A program made the position numbers and the translations under genes. The notes beneath the pieces were generated by a model that searched no databases, was not told the origin of the DNA, and saw only the letters and a program-made list of their open reading frames with translations. A stretch of 64,000 nt of DNA from Streptomyces roseifaciens. GTDB lineage: Bacteria; Actinomycetota; Actinomycetes; Streptomycetales; Streptomycetaceae. Every line of letters starts with the position of its first letter. Position 1 is the first letter of the stretch. Of the stretch, positions 16,111-31,573 are shown one piece after another. The stretch spans positions 806,001 to 870,000 of the forward strand of contig NZ_LNBE01000003.1 of assembly GCF_001445655.1 (NCBI RefSeq), given 5' to 3'.

Positions 16111-16659
16111 ATGACCCTCATTTCCACCCAGGACGGTCTGGTCGTACCGCCCGGCGGGGGACGCACCCTCGTCACCCCCGCCCAGCAGGTGACCTTCAAG
16201 GTCACCGGGGAACACTCGCGCGCGGCCTCCAGCTTCGAGGTCGTCGTCCCGCCCGGCTTCGACGTCGGCGCGCACCTGCACACCCGCAGCGAGGAGCTCT
16301 TCTACGTGCTGGAGGGCGAGCTGGACGTCCTCGCGTTCGAGCCGCTCGTGCGGACGCGGGACCACTGGCGGGAGTGGCGCTCGGCCGCCGGGCAGCGGTA
16401 CGCCCGCGCCACAGCGGGCACGGTGATCCTGGTGCCGCCGGGCTGCCCGCACGCCTTCGCCAACCCCACGTCGGAGCCGGTGCGGATGTTCTTCCAGGCC
16501 TCGCCGCCGCCCGACCACGAGCGCTACTTCGAGGAGCTCTTCGAGATCCTCGAGGCGGGGCCGCCGGTCGACCACGAGGCGATCGCCGCCCTGCGCGTGC
16601 GCTACGACATCGAGCAGCTCACGCCGCTGCGCACCGCGGGCCCCGCGGCGGGCTCGTGA
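16111..16659 (+). CDS. Cupin-domain protein
   Basis: A 182-residue single-cupin protein. Motif 1 is GFDVGAHLHTRSEELFYVLEGELDV, carrying the His-x-His and Glu metal ligands. Motif 2 is GTVILVPPGCPHAFANPTSEPVRM, with the final His. Such proteins are small-molecule dioxygenases, isomerases or sensors; the substrate is unclear. GGAAGGA precedes ATG 16111. The stop overlaps the GTG start of the serine hydrolase, so the two are coupled. Confidence 0.85.
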   Translation: MTLISTQDGLVVPPGGGRTLVTPAQQVTFKVTGEHSRAASSFEVVVPPGFDVGAHLHTRSEELFYVLEGELDVLAFEPLVRTRDHWREWRSAAGQRYARATAGTVILVPPGCPHAFANPTSEPVRMFFQASPPPDHERYFEELFEILEAGPPVDHEAIAALRVRYDIEQLTPLRTAGPAAGS

Positions 16660-17807
16660 CGGACCTTCACGACGTCCTCGAACCGTACGTCCGCAGCGGT
16701 GCGGTGCCGGGGGCGGTGGCCCTGGTGGCCCGCGAGGGGCGGGCGGAGGTGGAGGCCCTCGGCTCGCTCGACGCCGACGGCACGGCCCCGATGACCAGGG
16801 ACTCCGTCTTCCGCATCGCCTCGCTCACCAAGCCCGTCACCGCCGCGGCCGCCATGATGCTGGTCGAGGACGGCCGGATGGGCCTGGACGACCCGGTCGG
16901 GCGGTGGCTGCCGGAGCTGGCGTCCCCGGCGGTGGTCCGCACGCCGGAGTCGGCCGTCGGCGACGTGGTCCCGGCCGCCCGGCCGGTCACCGTGACGGAT
17001 CTGCTCACCCTCCGCGCCGGCTACGGCTTCCCGGCCGACTTCTCGCTGCCGGCGGTCGCCGCGCTGTTCGAGGAGGTGCAGGGGCATATCCTCGCTCCGC
17101 AGGGCAACCTCCCGCCGGACGAGTGGCTGGCGGCCCTGGCCCGGATCCCGATGCTGCACCAGCCGGGCGAGGCCTGGCTCTACCACACCTGCTCGGACGT
17201 CCTGGGCGTGCTGATCGCCAGGGTCGCGGACCGTCCCCTGCCCGACTTCCTCGCCGAGCGGCTGTTCGAGCCGCTCGGCATGGCCGACACCGGTTTCGCG
17301 GTCCCGGCCGCCGCGCTCGGCCGGTTCGCCAGCCTGTACCGGCCCGTTCCGGACGGCGGCCTGGAGCTGGCCGATCCTCCCGACGGGCAGTGGAGCAGCA
17401 CGCCGGCCTTCCCGGCCGCGGGCGGCGGGCTCGTCTCGACCGCCGACGACCTGGCCGCCTTCGCCCGGATGCTCCTCGCCGGGGGCACGACGGACGGCGG
17501 GCGGCCGCTGCTGTCGCCCGCGTCGGTGCGGCGGATGACCACCGACCACCTGACGAGGGCCCAGCGCGAGGGCGCCGCGCTGTTCCTGGAGGGCCAGGGG
17601 TGGGGTTTCGGCGGCTCGGTCGACGTCGCGGCCGCCGACCCGTGGAACGTTCCGGGCCGCTACGGCTGGGCCGGCGGCACCGGGACGGCCGCGCACCTCG
17701 TCCCCTCGACCGGCCTGGTCGCCGTCCTGCTCACTCAGGTGCAGATGACCGGGCCGACTCCACCCGAGGTGATGCGGGACTTCTGGCGGTACGCGGCCGG
17801 ATTCTGA
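16656..17807 (+). CDS. Beta-lactamase-family serine hydrolase (class C-like)
   Basis: A 383-residue cytoplasmic protein of the serine beta-lactamase / DD-peptidase / esterase clan. The nucleophile motif is SLTK (S-x-x-K), the second motif YHTCSDVLG (Tyr nucleophile helper) and the third WAGGTGT. GTG 16656 overlaps the cupin stop as GTGA. With no signal peptide it is more likely an intracellular esterase or peptidase than a cell-wall enzyme. Its substrate is probably linked to the product of the cupin. Confidence 0.85.
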   Translation: MTDLHDVLEPYVRSGAVPGAVALVAREGRAEVEALGSLDADGTAPMTRDSVFRIASLTKPVTAAAAMMLVEDGRMGLDDPVGRWLPELASPAVVRTPESAVGDVVPAARPVTVTDLLTLRAGYGFPADFSLPAVAALFEEVQGHILAPQGNLPPDEWLAALARIPMLHQPGEAWLYHTCSDVLGVLIARVADRPLPDFLAERLFEPLGMADTGFAVPAAALGRFASLYRPVPDGGLELADPPDGQWSSTPAFPAAGGGLVSTADDLAAFARMLLAGGTTDGGRPLLSPASVRRMTTDHLTRAQREGAALFLEGQGWGFGGSVDVAAADPWNVPGRYGWAGGTGTAAHLVPSTGLVAVLLTQVQMTGPTPPEVMRDFWRYAAGF

Positions 17808-17829
17808 TCCGGCGTCCGCTGCGGTTCTC

Positions 17830-18639
17830 CTACGAGGCGGCTGCGACCGCGGCTGCGGCCACCGGCGCGCGCCGGGCCGGGACGACCACGGGGGAGCCGT
17901 CGGCGGGGGCCTCCAGGATGTCGGCCTCGATGCCGTACAGCTCGCGCACCAGGGCGGTGTCGACGACGTCGCGCGGTGCGCCGTGGGCGACGACGCGCCC
18001 GTCCTTCATGGCGACGACGGTGTCGGCGTAGCGGGCGGCGCTCGCGAGGTCGTGCAGGACCATGACGACCGTGCGGCCGGCGAGGGCCACCTCGCGGACG
18101 AGGTCGAGCACCTCGACGGCGTGGCCGATGTCCAGGGCGCTGGTCGGCTCGTCGAGGAGGACGATCGGGGTCTCCTGGGCGAGGACCATCGCGAGCCAGC
18201 AGCGCTGGCGCTGGCCGCCGGAGAGCTGGTCGAGCCGGCGGCCGGCGAGCGCGGCGACGCCCGTGGCGCGCAGCGCCTCCTCGACGGCGCGCTCGTCGTC
18301 GCGCGACCACTGGCGGAACAGGCCCTGGTGCGGGTGGCGTCCGTAGCGCACGAGCCCGGCCACGGTGACGGCCTCGGGGGCCAGCGGCGACTGGGGGAGC
18401 AGGGCGATGCGGTGCGCGGCCTGGCGCTGCTTCAGCTGCCAGATGTCGGCGTCGCCCGCGTACACCCGGCCGGACTCGGGCTGGTGGAGCCGGGCGACGG
18501 AGCGCAGCAGGGTGGACTTGCCGCAGCCGTTGGGACCGACGATCGCGACGACCCGGCCGGAGGGGATGGTCAGGTCGACTCCCGCCACGGCGCGGTGGCC
18601 GGGGTATCCGGCGATGAGCTGTTCGACGCGGAGCTCCAC
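17830..18639 (-). CDS. Siderophore ABC transporter ATPase (FecE/FepC-like)
   Basis: A 269-residue ATPase. Walker A is GPNGCGKSTLL, the signature LSGGQRQRCWLAMVLAQ, Walker B IVLLDEPTSALD and the switch VLHDLASAARYAD, all typical of iron-siderophore and B12 importers. It diverges from the lipoprotein gene at 18814, with an iron box between them, and would power the fused FecCD permease encoded at 31574-33769, since no permease gene is adjacent here. Confidence 0.9.
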   Translation of the reverse strand: MELRVEQLIAGYPGHRAVAGVDLTIPSGRVVAIVGPNGCGKSTLLRSVARLHQPESGRVYAGDADIWQLKQRQAAHRIALLPQSPLAPEAVTVAGLVRYGRHPHQGLFRQWSRDDERAVEEALRATGVAALAGRRLDQLSGGQRQRCWLAMVLAQETPIVLLDEPTSALDIGHAVEVLDLVREVALAGRTVVMVLHDLASAARYADTVVAMKDGRVVAHGAPRDVVDTALVRELYGIEADILEAPADGSPVVVPARRAPVAAAAVAAAS

Positions 18640-18696
18640 AGGCGGGCCTTTCCAGAAGATCGCCGGCTGATATGGACCCTCCCATGGGGAGAGCTT

Positions 18697-18715
18697 TAAG
18701 GTAAGGCTAACCTAA
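18697..18715. promoter_or_regulatory. Iron box (DmdR/IdeR operator)
   Basis: TAAGGTAAGGCTAACCTAA matches the near-palindromic TTAGGTTAGGCTAACCTAA operator of DmdR1/IdeR/DtxR repressors. It lies between the divergent ATPase and binding-protein genes and probably represses both when iron is plentiful. Confidence 0.88.
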
Positions 18716-18813
18716 TGTCCATTGCGGGCCGGTGCGAGGGGTTCCTCATGCTGCCTGCTGTCCTTTTGCCATTCCTTTCCGTCCCCGTCTTCACCCACGC
18801 CCGGAGCCTTCTG

Positions 18814-19815
18814 ATGACCACACCCAACCGCCTCCTCCCCTTCGCCCCGCGCCGCGCGGTGCAGGTGCTCGCCGCTGTGGGGGCGGCCGCGCTGCTGGTC
18901 ACCGGCTGTGGCTCCGACTCCGACAAGGGCTCGGACAAGAAGTCCGACAACGCGGCCGAGTCGGGCGGCGGCACCCGTACCGTCAAGGACGCGACCGGCA
19001 CCGCGGTGAAGGTCCCGGCCAACCCCAAGCGCATCGTGACGCTCACCCAGGAGGACCTGGACGCGGTGCTGGCGCTGGGCGTCAAGCCGGTCGGCATCAC
19101 CAACGGCCAGGGCCTGAGCAAGCCGCCGGCCTACCTCGCCGACAAGGTCAAGGACATCAACGTCGTCGGCAACCTGCTGCAGCCGGTGATGGACAAGGTC
19201 GTCGCCGCGAAGCCCGACCTCATCCTGGCCGGTGACATGCAGGACGAGCAGATGCTCAAGCAGCTGCGCGAGATCACCCCGGCCACGCTGGTCACCATGG
19301 CCCCGACCGATGACTGGAAGCTCTCCTTCCGTGGCATCGGCAACGCCCTGAACAAGATGAACGAGACCAACAAGGTCATCGGCGACTACGAGGCCAAGGC
19401 CAAGAAGGCCGGCGAGGGCCTCGGCGACAACAAGGGCGCCGAGGTCAGCATCGTCCGCTGGAACCCGGACGGCCCCAGCTGGATGGAGAAGAAGCAGTTC
19501 GCCAGCGGCGTCGCCCTGGACATGGGCCTCAAGCGCCCCAAGGCGCAGGACAAGGACGGCAACGCCCACACCCCGGCGCTCAGCCTGGAGAAGATCAACG
19601 AGATCGACGGCGACTGGCTGTTCCTGTCGACCCTCACCTCCGACGGTGAGAAGGCGCTGAAGGACGTCCAGGAGAAGCCGGCCTACAAGGACCTCGGCGC
19701 GGTCAAGAAGAACCACGCCGTGACGGTGGACGGTTCGGTCTGGTCCACGCGCGGCGGCCCGATCGCCAGCACGGTCGTCGTGGACGACATCGTGAAGGCG
19801 CTCTCGGCGAAGTAA
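18814..19815 (+). CDS. Siderophore-binding lipoprotein of ABC importer
   Basis: A 333-residue FecB/FepB-type substrate-binding protein. The basic start RRAVQV, the hydrophobic core LAAVGAAALLVTGC and the lipobox LVTGC predict lipid anchoring at Cys. Then come a charged Ser/Asp/Lys linker and the two lobes (RIVTLTQEDLDAVLALGVKPVG and KPDLILAGDMQ). I chose ATG 18814 (MTTPNRLL), with GGAG upstream; an earlier in-frame ATG at 18715 touches the iron box and gives no sensible signal peptide. It captures the ferric siderophore for the FecCD permease and the ATPase encoded divergently. Confidence 0.9.
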   Translation: MTTPNRLLPFAPRRAVQVLAAVGAAALLVTGCGSDSDKGSDKKSDNAAESGGGTRTVKDATGTAVKVPANPKRIVTLTQEDLDAVLALGVKPVGITNGQGLSKPPAYLADKVKDINVVGNLLQPVMDKVVAAKPDLILAGDMQDEQMLKQLREITPATLVTMAPTDDWKLSFRGIGNALNKMNETNKVIGDYEAKAKKAGEGLGDNKGAEVSIVRWNPDGPSWMEKKQFASGVALDMGLKRPKAQDKDGNAHTPALSLEKINEIDGDWLFLSTLTSDGEKALKDVQEKPAYKDLGAVKKNHAVTVDGSVWSTRGGPIASTVVVDDIVKALSAK

Positions 19816-19825
19816 GCACCTCGCC

Positions 19826-19870
19826 CTCAATCGCCGGTCACGGCAGTGAAAGAGCCGTCCGGCGATTGAG
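19826..19870 (+). terminator. Hairpin after binding-protein gene
   Basis: CTCAATCGCCGG (19826-19837) pairs perfectly with 19859-19870, with a 21-base loop that has its own weak pairing. It lies between convergent genes (binding protein and M20 peptidase) and may serve both. Confidence 0.7.
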
Positions 19871-19920
19871 GACCGGGGTCAGGGCCGGGGTCAGGGCCGG
19901 GGTCCGGGGCGAAGCCCCGA
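19857..19920. repeat. Dispersed GC-rich intergenic repeat, copy 1
   Basis: GTCCGGCGATTGAGGACC is followed by three CCGGGGTCAGGG-like units and GTCCGGGGCGAAGCCCCG, itself a small hairpin. The same unit recurs at 31529-31572. Sequences of this type are widespread after genes in Streptomyces genomes. Confidence 0.65.
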
Positions 19921-19925
19921 AGCGG

Positions 19926-21059
19926 TCAGGCGCGGCGCGCCGCCGCGAAGTCGGCCGCCGTCCAGGCCATCCCGACCGCGCCGTCGAGCAGCGCCTGCTC
20001 GCCGCGGGGCGACACCGCCGCCTCGGCGAACTCCGCCTCGTGCGGGCCGCAGGCCCCGCCGCTGATGTCGAGCACCGGGTGGATCGACGGCACGACGTGC
20101 GAGACGTTCCCCATGTCCGTGCACGCGAAGGCGTCCCGCTGCAGCGGCTCGGGCCGGCCCAGCGCCCGGGCGTTGTCCTGCCAGAGCGCGACGAGCTGCG
20201 CGTCGGTGCGGAAGTCCAGGTAGTCGGGCTCGGGGCGGGTCAGTTCCACCTCGCAGCCGGTGGCCAGGGCGCCCGCGCGGAAGCACGCCTCGACGCGCTC
20301 GCGCAGCTCCCGCAGGTCCTCGGCGGCTGAGGCGCGGATCTCGTACTCGGCCGTGGCGCGGTCGGGGATCAGGTTGGGTGCCGTGCCGGCGCCCGTGGTC
20401 ACCCCGTGCACCTTCCACTGCGGGGGCAGTTGCTGGCGCAGCAGCCCGAGGGCGACCTGGGCGACGGTGAGCGCGTCGGCGGCGTTGCGGCCCTCGTGCG
20501 GGTTGAGGCTCGGGTGGGCGGCCTTGCCGGTGAACGCGACGGAGAGCGTGCCGAGCGCGAACGAGCGGAACTCGGCGACCTCGAACGGGCACGGGTGCAC
20601 CATCATCGCGGCGTCGACCCCTTCGAAGGCCCCCGCGTCCAGCATGAGGGCTTTGCCCGCGCCGCGCTCCTCCGCGGGCGTGCCCAGCACCCGTACCGTC
20701 AGCCCCAGTTCATCGGCGTGGGGCGCGAGCGCGAGGGCCGCGCCGAGGCCGGCCGCGGCTATCAGGTTGTGGCCGCAGGCGTGCCCGAGGCCGGGCAGGG
20801 CGTCGTACTCGCAGACGAGGGCCACCGTGACCGGCCCCGAACCCGCCGTCGCGGAGAAGGCGGTGCCGAGGCCGTACGCGGGCGCCGTCACGTCGAAGCC
20901 GTGCCCGCGCAGGAAGTCGGCGCACCAGCCGGCGGCGCGGTGCTCGGCGAAGGCCGTCTCGGGGTGCGCGTGGATGCGCCTGCTGAGCGACAGGAGGTCG
21001 TCGCGGTGGGCGAGTACGCGCTCGCGCAGGGCTGATTTGAGGCCGTCGGCCGCGGTCAT
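19926..21059 (-). CDS. M20-family amidohydrolase (peptidase dimerisation type)
   Basis: A 377-residue M20D amidohydrolase. It has HAHPETAFAEHRAA near the N-terminus, the metal motif LPGLGHACGHNLIAAAGLGAALAL, PAEERGAGKALMLDAGAF, and PHEGRNAADA in the dimerisation domain. Such enzymes remove acyl or aminoacyl groups (for example from indole-acetyl or N-acyl amino acids, or p-aminobenzoyl-glutamate). ATG 21059 has AGGAG upstream. It diverges from the siderophore synthetase with an iron box between, so it may be iron-regulated and could act on a siderophore or its breakdown products; that is inference only. Confidence 0.85.
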   Translation of the reverse strand: MTAADGLKSALRERVLAHRDDLLSLSRRIHAHPETAFAEHRAAGWCADFLRGHGFDVTAPAYGLGTAFSATAGSGPVTVALVCEYDALPGLGHACGHNLIAAAGLGAALALAPHADELGLTVRVLGTPAEERGAGKALMLDAGAFEGVDAAMMVHPCPFEVAEFRSFALGTLSVAFTGKAAHPSLNPHEGRNAADALTVAQVALGLLRQQLPPQWKVHGVTTGAGTAPNLIPDRATAEYEIRASAAEDLRELRERVEACFRAGALATGCEVELTRPEPDYLDFRTDAQLVALWQDNARALGRPEPLQRDAFACTDMGNVSHVVPSIHPVLDISGGACGPHEAEFAEAAVSPRGEQALLDGAVGMAWTAADFAAARRA

Positions 21060-21121
21060 GATCGGTACTCCTGTTCGTTCCCCACCCCGTGGTGGGAGAC
21101 TCTCACGGTGAGGCAAAAAAT

Positions 21122-21141
21122 AGCTTAGGCTTACCTAAGCT
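21122..21141. promoter_or_regulatory. Iron box before siderophore synthetase
   Basis: AGCTTAGGCTTACCTAAGCT fits the DmdR/IdeR consensus and is close to a perfect palindrome. It lies 60-80 bases before the NRPS start and about 63 bases from the divergent M20 gene. Confidence 0.88.
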
Positions 21142-21201
21142 GACATACCGGGGGGTACCGGTGTGGCCAGATCGCTGTCATACAACGGGAGTCCCCACAC
21201 C

Positions 21202-28407
<7,206 letters not shown>

Positions 28408-28411
28408 CCCC

Positions 28412-28615
28412 ATGAGCGACGCACCCGCCAACCCCTTCGACGGCGACGGCCCGTTCCTCGTCCTCGTGAACGCCGAGGGCCGGCACAGCCTCTGGCCGGG
28501 TTTCGCCGCCGTGCCGGACGGCTGGACCGTCGTCCACGGCCCCTGCGAGCGGCAGCAGGCCGTCGACTGGATCACCGAGAACTGGACCGACCTGGCCCCG
28601 GCGGCCCAGGGGTGA
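28412..28615 (+). CDS. mbtH: MbtH-family NRPS partner protein
   Basis: A 67-residue MbtH-like protein: [57 protein letters not shown] has the invariant N-P-F-D, S-L-W-P and W-T/D-W positions. It binds A domains and helps them fold and activate their amino acid. It starts 4 bases after the NRPS stop and overlaps the exporter gene, so all three are in one operon. In this set it should serve the A domains of the adjacent synthetase. Confidence 0.95.
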   Translation: MSDAPANPFDGDGPFLVLVNAEGRHSLWPGFAAVPDGWTVVHGPCERQQAVDWITENWTDLAPAAQG

Positions 28616-30042
28616 AGGGCATGAACCCGCGCGTCGCCGTCGTGATCGTGTACACGGCGGCGATGTGCATGAACGGCCTCGACTCCACCATCGTCAACCC
28701 GGCGCTGCTCACCATCGCCCGGGACTTCGGCGAACCCGTCTCCGCCGCCAACACCGTCGAGGTCGCCTTCCTGGTGGCGCTCGCCGTCGCCCTGCCGGTC
28801 GCCGGCTGGCTCGGCGACCGCTTCGGCACCAAGAAGGTCTTCCTCGGCTCGCTGGCCGTCTTCACGGCGGCCTCGGCGGTCTGCGGCCTGGCCCAGGACC
28901 TGCCGACCCTGGTCCTCGCCCGCGTCGTGCAGGGCCTCGCGGGCGGCCTGCTCACCCCGGTCGGCATGACGCTGCTCTTCCGCGCCTTCCCGCCGCACGA
29001 GCGGATGAAGCTGTCGAAGGTCCTCATCGTGCCGACCGCCCTGATGCCGGCCCTCGGGCCGCCGCTGGGCGGCTTCCTGACCGAGCACTTCTCCTGGCAC
29101 TGGCTGTTCTTCGTCAACGTGCCGATCGGCGCGGCGGCGGTGCTGCTGGGCGTGGTGGGGCTGCGCGAGGAGAAGGAGGAGGCGGAGGACGGCGCCGCCC
29201 CGTTCGACGTCCCCGGCTTCCTGCTGGCCACCCCCGCGCTCGGCCTGCTCACGTACGCGCTGGGCTTCGGCCCCGCGCACGGCTGGACCTCGCCGTCCGT
29301 CGCCGTGGCCGGCCCGCTCGGGCTCGTCCTGCTCGTGGCCGGGTGCGTCCACCTGCTCCGGGCGAAAACCCCGCTGCTGGAGCTGCGGCTGCTCGCGGAC
29401 AAGGTGTTCGCCTCGGCCACGGCGCTCGCCCTGGTCACCTCGGCCGGCCTGATGGGCGTCCTCTTCGCGTTCCCGCTGCTCTACCAGGCGGCGCTCGGGG
29501 CCTCGGCCCTGGACGCGGGCCTGAGCGTCTTCCCCGAGGCGCTCGGCCTGATGCTGGCCTCGCAGGTCGCCGACCGGCTGATGCCGAAGCTCGGCCCGCG
29601 GCTGCTCGCCGTGCCCGCCCTGGTCCTGGCCACGGGCGTGTTCGGCGCGCTGGCCGTGCCGGGCGTCGCGGAGAACGCCTGGGCGGTGCGGGCGCTGATG
29701 TTCTGCGTCGGCCTCGTGCTCGGCACGGCCGTGCTGACCGTCCAGATCGCCGGGTTCGCGGACGTCCCGCCCCCGGCCATGGGCCAGGCGATGGGCCTGT
29801 TCACCATCGTGCGCACGCTGGGCGGCGCGCTCGGCATCGCCGCGACGGCCGCGGTGATCGCGGCCTCCGGCGGCTCGCACGGACAGGACACGGACCCCGG
29901 CCCCTACCGGGCGGCGATCCTGGTCACGGCGGGCCTGGTCGCCCTCGGCGCGCTCGTCGCGCTGCGGATGCCCAAGGACGCCCCCGCGCCGCCGCCGTTC
30001 GACGACGAGCCGCGGGACGAGGAGATACAGGCCGCGGCCTGA
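28612..30042 (+). CDS. MFS exporter, probable siderophore efflux (DHA2 type)
   Basis: A 476-residue 14-helix MFS protein. It has [20 protein letters not shown] (motif D1), [14 protein letters not shown] (motif A), [26 protein letters not shown] and [12 protein letters not shown]. The GTG at 28612 overlaps the mbtH stop as GTGA; ATG 28621 is an alternative. Its place directly after the NRPS and MbtH genes suggests export of the finished siderophore. The gene ends opposite the Fes esterase gene, with a hairpin element between. Confidence 0.9.
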   Translation: MKGMNPRVAVVIVYTAAMCMNGLDSTIVNPALLTIARDFGEPVSAANTVEVAFLVALAVALPVAGWLGDRFGTKKVFLGSLAVFTAASAVCGLAQDLPTLVLARVVQGLAGGLLTPVGMTLLFRAFPPHERMKLSKVLIVPTALMPALGPPLGGFLTEHFSWHWLFFVNVPIGAAAVLLGVVGLREEKEEAEDGAAPFDVPGFLLATPALGLLTYALGFGPAHGWTSPSVAVAGPLGLVLLVAGCVHLLRAKTPLLELRLLADKVFASATALALVTSAGLMGVLFAFPLLYQAALGASALDAGLSVFPEALGLMLASQVADRLMPKLGPRLLAVPALVLATGVFGALAVPGVAENAWAVRALMFCVGLVLGTAVLTVQIAGFADVPPPAMGQAMGLFTIVRTLGGALGIAATAAVIAASGGSHGQDTDPGPYRAAILVTAGLVALGALVALRMPKDAPAPPPFDDEPRDEEIQAAA

Positions 30043-30094
30043 CGCACGGGCTGGCCCGGCGGGGCCGTGGTCGGACTGCGCTGCGGCCCGGGAC

Positions 30095-30191
30095 GGCACC
30101 GCCGGACAGCTGCGTCGTGGTACCTCGCCGTTGCGGCGGACTTTTCTTTCCGCCGCAACGGCGTTGCACCACGGCAGTGAGGGTTCGGCGG
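30095..30191. repeat. Paired copies of the dispersed inverted element, forming a bidirectional terminator
   Basis: One copy runs 30095-30140 (GGCACCGCCGG, CGTCGTGG, CGCCGTTGCGGCGG blocks) and an inverted, more diverged copy runs 30149-30191. Together they make a perfect 14-bp hairpin (30127-30140 with 30149-30162) around a pyrimidine loop CTTTTCTT. It sits between the convergent exporter and esterase genes and probably stops transcription from both sides. Confidence 0.75.
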
Positions 30192-30240
30192 AATGCGTGA
30201 CCGCCGCAACGACGCGTGCGTCGTGAGCCGCCGGGCAGGC

Positions 30241-31470
30241 CTACCTTGGTGCCAGCAGGGCCGCCAGCCCCGCGGCGAGCCCCCCGCGCCAGCAGGCGTA
30301 GTCGTGGCCCCCGTTGAACTCGCCGTAGGCGACGTCGTAGCCCCGGGCCTCCAGCACGTTGCGCAGGTGGCGGTTCTGCGGGAGGAGCATCCACTCCTGC
30401 AGGCCCACCTCCACGCGGAGGCGGACGGGCAGCTTCTCGCTCACCGCGAACTGCCGGGTCAGCCACTCGCTGCCGCCGTCGAACTCCGTCCCGTCCGGCC
30501 ACCAGAAGGAGCCGGACTGGGAGAGGGCGTTGCCGAACCGCTCCGGCCGCCGGAACGCGGCGAACGCGGCCGTCAGCCCGCCCGCGCTCTGCCCCGCCAC
30601 GACCGTGCGCGCCGGGTCGCCCGTGGCCCCGTGGGCCTGCGCGGCCCACGACAGCAGGACGTCGGCCAGCCAGTCGACGAACCCCTCGCTGCAGCTGAGG
30701 TCCTCCATGCGGCGGGCACGGCCCATGGTGTCCACCATCAGCGTGACCGCCGGCGGGACGCGCCCGTCCGCGTACAGGTTGTCCAGGGCGGTGCCGAAGT
30801 CCAGGACCGGCCCCCACATCTCGCCGTCCAGCAGCACGACGACGGGGTACGGGCCGCCGTCCGCCCGGTGCCCGGCGGGCAGGTGGACGTGGACGCGCCG
30901 CCCGTCGACCACGGCGTCGGCCCGCGCGCCGCGCGCCGTCCCCGGCCGGGCGGCGGCCCACTCCTGGACCGGGGCGTCCGGGAGCGCCATCACCGACGAC
31001 GGGTTCCGCCCGTCGCGCGAGGGCAGCTCCGGGAGCGCGCTGAGCGGGTCGGGCACGGCGGAGTCCAGGACGTGCAGCCACGCCTTGCGGTCCGCGCGCA
31101 GCGTCTCCTCGCGCGGACCGCGGGCCACGAAGAACTGGTACGACGCCCGGTGGTCGGCCCGCAGCCGGTGGCTGATGGCCCAGACGTCCGTGCCCTCCAC
31201 CTTGCCCATGAGGTGCGGCGCGAGGTCGCCCGCGTGCCGGTCCTTGTCGGTGACGGTGTGCAGGAGGGCGAGCACGTCGGAGGCGGGCCGGTCGGGCTCG
31301 TCACGCCAGAGGAAGGTGACGAGCCGCCAGGCGGGGTCGCCTTCGGGGTCGGGTTCCACGAGGGGCGTGCCCTTGGTGGCGGCGTGCCGCCAGAAGGTGC
31401 CGAGGGCGTCGGGTATGCGGTGGCGCACGGCGGCGGCGAGGTCGCGGAGGAGGGGGCTCTGCGGTTCCAT
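30241..31470 (-). CDS. Enterochelin esterase-like hydrolase (Fes/IroD type)
   Basis: A 409-residue cytoplasmic esterase. The N-terminal domain (VTFLWRDEPDRP..., DRHAGDLAPHLMGKVEGTDVWAISHRLRADHRASYQF) matches the Fes cap. The hydrolase domain has YPVVVLLDGEMW, VAGQSAGGLTAAFA (nucleophile Ser) and GGHDYACWRGGL (His). It would open the trilactone of the imported ferric siderophore, releasing iron, which agrees with a TE-made cyclic ester. AAGGAAG precedes ATG 31470. It follows the FecCD gene on the same strand with a 103-base gap, so the two may share the iron-regulated promoter. Confidence 0.9.
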   Translation of the reverse strand: MEPQSPLLRDLAAAVRHRIPDALGTFWRHAATKGTPLVEPDPEGDPAWRLVTFLWRDEPDRPASDVLALLHTVTDKDRHAGDLAPHLMGKVEGTDVWAISHRLRADHRASYQFFVARGPREETLRADRKAWLHVLDSAVPDPLSALPELPSRDGRNPSSVMALPDAPVQEWAAARPGTARGARADAVVDGRRVHVHLPAGHRADGGPYPVVVLLDGEMWGPVLDFGTALDNLYADGRVPPAVTLMVDTMGRARRMEDLSCSEGFVDWLADVLLSWAAQAHGATGDPARTVVAGQSAGGLTAAFAAFRRPERFGNALSQSGSFWWPDGTEFDGGSEWLTRQFAVSEKLPVRLRVEVGLQEWMLLPQNRHLRNVLEARGYDVAYGEFNGGHDYACWRGGLAAGLAALLAPR

Positions 31471-31528
31471 GGGCTTCCTTGTCTCAGGCAGGCGAAACGA
31501 GGCTGGGACTGGGCATCAATCGATCCCG

Positions 31529-31572
31529 TCCGGCGATCGGGGACCGGGGTCCGGGGCGGAGCCCCGGGAACG
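31529..31572. repeat. Dispersed GC-rich intergenic repeat, copy 2
   Basis: Contains GTCCGGCGATCGGGGACC, CCGGGGTCCGGGGCGGAGCCCCG, the same modules as at 19857-19920. It lies between the fused permease and esterase genes. Confidence 0.6.
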
Positions 31573-31573
31573 A

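Noticed and set aside
18715..18813. Upstream ATG for the siderophore-binding lipoprotein
   Set aside because: It touches the iron box, would add 33 residues before a normal lipoprotein signal, and has no ribosome binding site; ATG 18814 fits better.
21163..21201. GTG start for the NRPS at 21163
   Set aside because: No ribosome binding site at the right distance, and the added 13 residues precede the normal EntF/DhbF-like N-terminus, which begins soon after ATG 21202.
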